Source of the DNA: a bacterium
GTDB lineage: Bacteria > Sysuimicrobiota > Sysuimicrobiia > Sysuimicrobiales > Segetimicrobiaceae
Reading direction: 5' to 3'
Length of the DNA stretch: 64,000 bases
NCBI GenBank assembly: GCA_035691305.1
Contig: DASSJF010000041.1
Coordinates: 82,599 to 146,598, forward strand
Shown here: piece after piece, positions 61,463 through 64,000 of the stretch
How the letters are laid out: the number at the start of each line of letters is the position of its first letter
Position numbering within the stretch: the first letter of the stretch is position 1
Program-made: the position numbers and the translations under genes
The notes under the pieces: model-generated
Database searches by the model: none
What the model was told of the DNA's origin: nothing
The model's input: only the letters and a program-made list of their open reading frames with translations

Positions 61463-62629
61463 CTACTTCCAGATCGCCCAATTGCCGTTCTTGATCACAA
61501 CCAACACCATGTCCGACACCGTGAGCCCGTTGTGGTTCTCCGGCGACATGGTGAAGACGCCGCCTGTGCCGACGAAGCCCCGCAGGTGCTCCAGGTAGTC
61601 CCGGATCTTCCCGCGGTCGGACCCGACGTGCCGGATCGCGTCCGCGAGCATCGTCAGGCCGTCGAAGGCGTGGCCGCCGAACGTATTGGCCGTATAGTGG
61701 CTCGCGGCCTCGAAGTCGTGCGCGTACTTGAGGAGGAGCGCCTTCTGCGGATCCGACGCCGGCAGCTGGTCGGCGACGAGGAGCTTGCCGGAGGGGAAGA
61801 CCACGCCGTCCGCGGCCGGACCGGCCAGCTGGATGAACGCTCGGTTTGCGATGCCGTGGCTCTCGACGATCGGGACGCGGATGCCGAGCTGCCGGATGTT
61901 CTTGGCCGCGATCGATGCGGTGGGCGGCGTGCTCCATACTACCATCGCGCCGGGGTTTTTCGCCCGCGCGCGCACGACCTGGGGGCTGAGGTCGGTATCC
62001 GTCGCCCCGAACGGCTCAGAGTCCACGAGGGTGACGCCCGCATGGATGCCGTACGTGCGAAGGGCGACGAGGCCGTCCTGGCCGAAGTCGTCGTTTCGAT
62101 ACAGAAACGCGTACGTCTTGACGCGGGCCGCGACAAGGTATTGCAGCGCTTTGTCCGCGGCGATCGCGTTGCGCTGCGGCGTCTGGAACACCCACCGCCG
62201 GGTCGGCACAGTGAGCGTCGTACTGGCGGCAACCGACATGAACGGTACGTCGGCCTGCATCGCGTAGTCGGCCATCGCCTGAGACTCGGGGCTAATCGTG
62301 CCGCCGACCACCGCGAGCACGCCGTCTTCCGTGACGGCCTTCTTGATCAGGAGGGCCGCCTTCGTCGGGTCGGTCTCCGTATCGTAGGTGATGATCTGGA
62401 CGGGCCGCCCGCCGATGCCGCCGGCCGCGCTCCACTCGGCCTGCAGCATGTGCGCCGTGTCCTGTTCGGGCTTGCCGAGCGAGCTTGCGGGGCCCGTCGC
62501 CGCGAAGATGGCCGCGATCTTGATCGGAGCCCCCTGGCCCAGTACCGGTGACGCCGGCGCCAGCATCGCGGCAGCCACCGCCGCCGCCAGTCCCGCGGCG
62601 GCCGTCCGTCCCATCCACCTGCCGAACAT
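61463..62629 (-). CDS. LIV-type ABC transporter substrate-binding protein (cluster 2)
   Basis: 388 residues from ATG 62629; a GTG at 62638 is in frame but would leave no room for the G-rich ribosome binding site. Signal peptide at about residues 1-32 (AAAGLAAAVAAAMLAP). Peripla_BP_6 features: IAAIFAATGPASSLGKPEQ, TETDPTKAALLIKKAV, VVGGTISPESQAMADYA and FLYRNDDFGQDGLVAL. It captures the ligand for LivHMGF. Since PaaK and KorAB are co-encoded, an aryl or branched carboxylate is a reasonable guess, but the ligand is unproven. Confidence 0.9.
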   Translation of the reverse strand: MFGRWMGRTAAAGLAAAVAAAMLAPASPVLGQGAPIKIAAIFAATGPASSLGKPEQDTAHMLQAEWSAAGGIGGRPVQIITYDTETDPTKAALLIKKAVTEDGVLAVVGGTISPESQAMADYAMQADVPFMSVAASTTLTVPTRRWVFQTPQRNAIAADKALQYLVAARVKTYAFLYRNDDFGQDGLVALRTYGIHAGVTLVDSEPFGATDTDLSPQVVRARAKNPGAMVVWSTPPTASIAAKNIRQLGIRVPIVESHGIANRAFIQLAGPAADGVVFPSGKLLVADQLPASDPQKALLLKYAHDFEAASHYTANTFGGHAFDGLTMLADAIRHVGSDRGKIRDYLEHLRGFVGTGGVFTMSPENHNGLTVSDMVLVVIKNGNWAIWK

Positions 62630-62654
62630 ATATCCCACCCCCCCGTGTGTCCGC

Positions 62655-63998
62655 CTACGGTAGCGCCGCCGCCGCGATCTCCGTCAAGTCCTTGACCTCT
62701 AGGCCGCCGTCGGCCGCGGCGATCCGGCGGAGGTGGGCGCCGCAGAGCAGCGACGTGGTGACCACGGTGCGGCCCGACGACAGCACCTCGCCCGCCTGGC
62801 GGAGGCGCTTCCGTCCCCACCACGCCGCCTGCTCCGGGAACGCCTCCGGCGCTCCCGCGGCGGCTCCGCAGCAGTAGAGATACTCCCGGCGCAGATGCGC
62901 CTCGCGAACGCGGAGGCCCGGGATCCGCGCCAGGATCTCGCGGGGCGGGTCGACGATTTTGCCGTAGCGCCCGAGGTGGCAGCCATCGAGCAGCACGACT
63001 TCATCGTCCACCGGCCGTTCGAGCGCCAGCCGGCCTTCGCGCATAAGATCGGCGATAAACGGCACGATGTGCGTGAACGGAACCCGCAGGCGCTGGGCCG
63101 GACCGTAGTGTTTGGCCGGCGCGGTCCAGGCTTGATAGCCGGTGTCGTCCACCGTGACGGCCCGTTGGATGCGGCCGCCGTCCATCATTCGGGTGATCTT
63201 CTCGATCGCGGAGCGGTTGAGGTCGAGATACCCGCGCACGTCGCCCGCGGCCAGCACCGGCATGCCGGTGCTGATCTCCTCCGGGCCGAGCGTGCCCACC
63301 GTGAAGCCGGCCGCGCGGACCAGCCGGACGGCCGCGGCGAGTGCCGGCCACAACGTGCGGTCATACGGCGCGCGCGCATCGAGCAGGAGCAGGACGTCGG
63401 CGCGGCCGCCGCGGGCGAGATCGACGACCTCGGCGCCGGTGGCCTCGATCCACCGGGTGGCGTGCGACTTCGGGTCTCCCGTCGAGGTGCCGCCCGCCAG
63501 CAGACGCTGCGCGAGCGTGCGGAGCCCTTCCGGCACGACCGCCCACCCGTGCCGGTCGAAGAGCCACTTTCGTTCCGCCAGCAGGATGCCGTGGATGTCC
63601 CACGTCTCGCGAGGCAGCGACATGAACTCCTTCATCAGCGGCACACGGTTGCGCGAGAAGCACAGCTCCTGGCAGCCGCTGCACAGGAGGCACGTGTAGA
63701 CGACTTCCTGCATGCGGCGGTCGTCCGGGGCGACCTCCATGCCGTCCGCGAGGTCGCGCGCGAGCAGCGCGCGGCCGTAGGCCGTGTACGCCTCGTGGCG
63801 ATAGTAGTCCCACGTGGGGCAGACCGGTTCGTTGAAGAGATCTCGCCGCCACTCCGTCTCGCCGTAGGCCTTGCGGTACGGCTCGGTCAGCGTCAGAATG
63901 CCGCGCTGCATCTCCTCGGTACAGAGCCGGCACGTGTAGCACTCGAACAGGTTGATGCCCTTGGCCTCGATCTCCGCGCGCAGTTCGGCGCCCCGCAC
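62655..63998 (-). CDS. (Fe-S)-binding CCG-domain protein (HdrD/GlpC-like), 5' end possibly beyond the window
   Basis: At least 447 residues; the frame is open to the right edge and GTG 63998 may not be the true start. The N-terminal part has ferredoxin-like clusters: ECYTCRLCTEEM, a single Cys in NEPVCPTW and VYTCLLCSGCQELCFSRNR. The C-terminal part has CCG-domain cysteines: LLDGCHLGRYG, LYCCGAAAG and TSLLCGAHLRR. Such proteins (HdrD, GlpC, LutA types) carry electrons between ferredoxin or flavoproteins and membrane or disulfide acceptors. It lies 26 nt upstream of the LIV binding protein on the same strand, so it may be the electron partner of KorAB. Confidence 0.88.
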   Translation of the reverse strand: MRGAELRAEIEAKGINLFECYTCRLCTEEMQRGILTLTEPYRKAYGETEWRRDLFNEPVCPTWDYYRHEAYTAYGRALLARDLADGMEVAPDDRRMQEVVYTCLLCSGCQELCFSRNRVPLMKEFMSLPRETWDIHGILLAERKWLFDRHGWAVVPEGLRTLAQRLLAGGTSTGDPKSHATRWIEATGAEVVDLARGGRADVLLLLDARAPYDRTLWPALAAAVRLVRAAGFTVGTLGPEEISTGMPVLAAGDVRGYLDLNRSAIEKITRMMDGGRIQRAVTVDDTGYQAWTAPAKHYGPAQRLRVPFTHIVPFIADLMREGRLALERPVDDEVVLLDGCHLGRYGKIVDPPREILARIPGLRVREAHLRREYLYCCGAAAGAPEAFPEQAAWWGRKRLRQAGEVLSSGRTVVTTSLLCGAHLRRIAAADGGLEVKDLTEIAAAALP

Positions 63999-64000
63999 CG

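Overview
The window is 64 kb of very GC-rich, gene-dense bacterial chromosome. Genes mostly abut or overlap by 1-4 bases, and I see no rRNA, tRNA, CRISPR array, insertion sequence or phage gene. The gene content is that of a free-living heterotroph from a deep Gram-positive/Terrabacteria-type lineage such as Chloroflexota, Actinomycetota or the CSP1-3/Sysuimicrobiota group. The pointers are a UPF0182 membrane protein, coenzyme F420 genes (CofE next to an LLM oxidoreductase), three LIV-type substrate-binding proteins, ferredoxin-linked 2-oxoacid oxidation, many M20/M28/M42/M16 peptidases and a partner-switching regulator. This placement is inference; no phylogenetic marker gene lies in the window.

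Layout. 1-9.8 kb: peptide and proline use. It holds a Tat-exported oligopeptide-type binding protein (cut by the left edge), two convergent paralogous M28 peptidases, an orphan LIV-type binding protein, a carboxymuconolactone decarboxylase/AhpD-like protein interrupted by an in-frame TGA, proline dehydrogenase, an exported beta-propeller and an ALDH7 aldehyde dehydrogenase. 10-13.5 kb: one 1136-residue regulator with membrane, PAS, two GAF, SpoIIE-type phosphatase, HATPase and STAS parts. 13.6-17 kb: a 22-codon membrane peptide and a Fur-family-controlled metal ABC uptake operon with a clear palindromic operator. 17-24.5 kb: cyclophilin, FAD oxidoreductase, a LIV ABC transporter with only one ATPase plus a DinB-like protein, and a MetE-like protein. 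24.6-34 kb: extradiol dioxygenase-amidase pair, MsrA, a degenerate receiver domain, SufT-like protein, UPF0182 protein, cupin, MobA and M42 aminopeptidase. 34-41.7 kb: a co-directional run of M20 peptidase, peroxiredoxin, M16 pair, LLM oxidoreductase, CofE and a two-domain cupredoxin. 41.7-49.5 kb: a dipeptide-type ABC transporter, then divergently a metallo-beta-lactamase protein, a molybdopterin oxidoreductase and an FAD oxidoreductase. 49.5-64 kb: a minus-strand run of 13 genes with hardly any intergenic DNA, encoding an Fe-S protein, a complete LIV transporter, a ketopantoate-reductase-like protein, an IclR regulator, 2-oxoacid:ferredoxin oxidoreductase, phenylacetate-CoA ligase, a carbamoylase-type hydrolase and a uracil/xanthine permease.

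The best candidate for something new is at 5492-6061. The TGA falls exactly where the second redox cysteine of the CxxC motif belongs (Cys-Pro-Phe-TGA), the frame stays open for 100 further residues of the same domain, and a perfect 6-bp hairpin with a GGG-containing loop begins 13 nt after the TGA. This is what a selenocysteine-encoding gene with a bacterial SECIS element looks like. Other points worth a look are the 13-gene operon, the all-in-one partner-switch protein, the 22-aa ORF, the Fur-type operator and a probably leaderless mobA.
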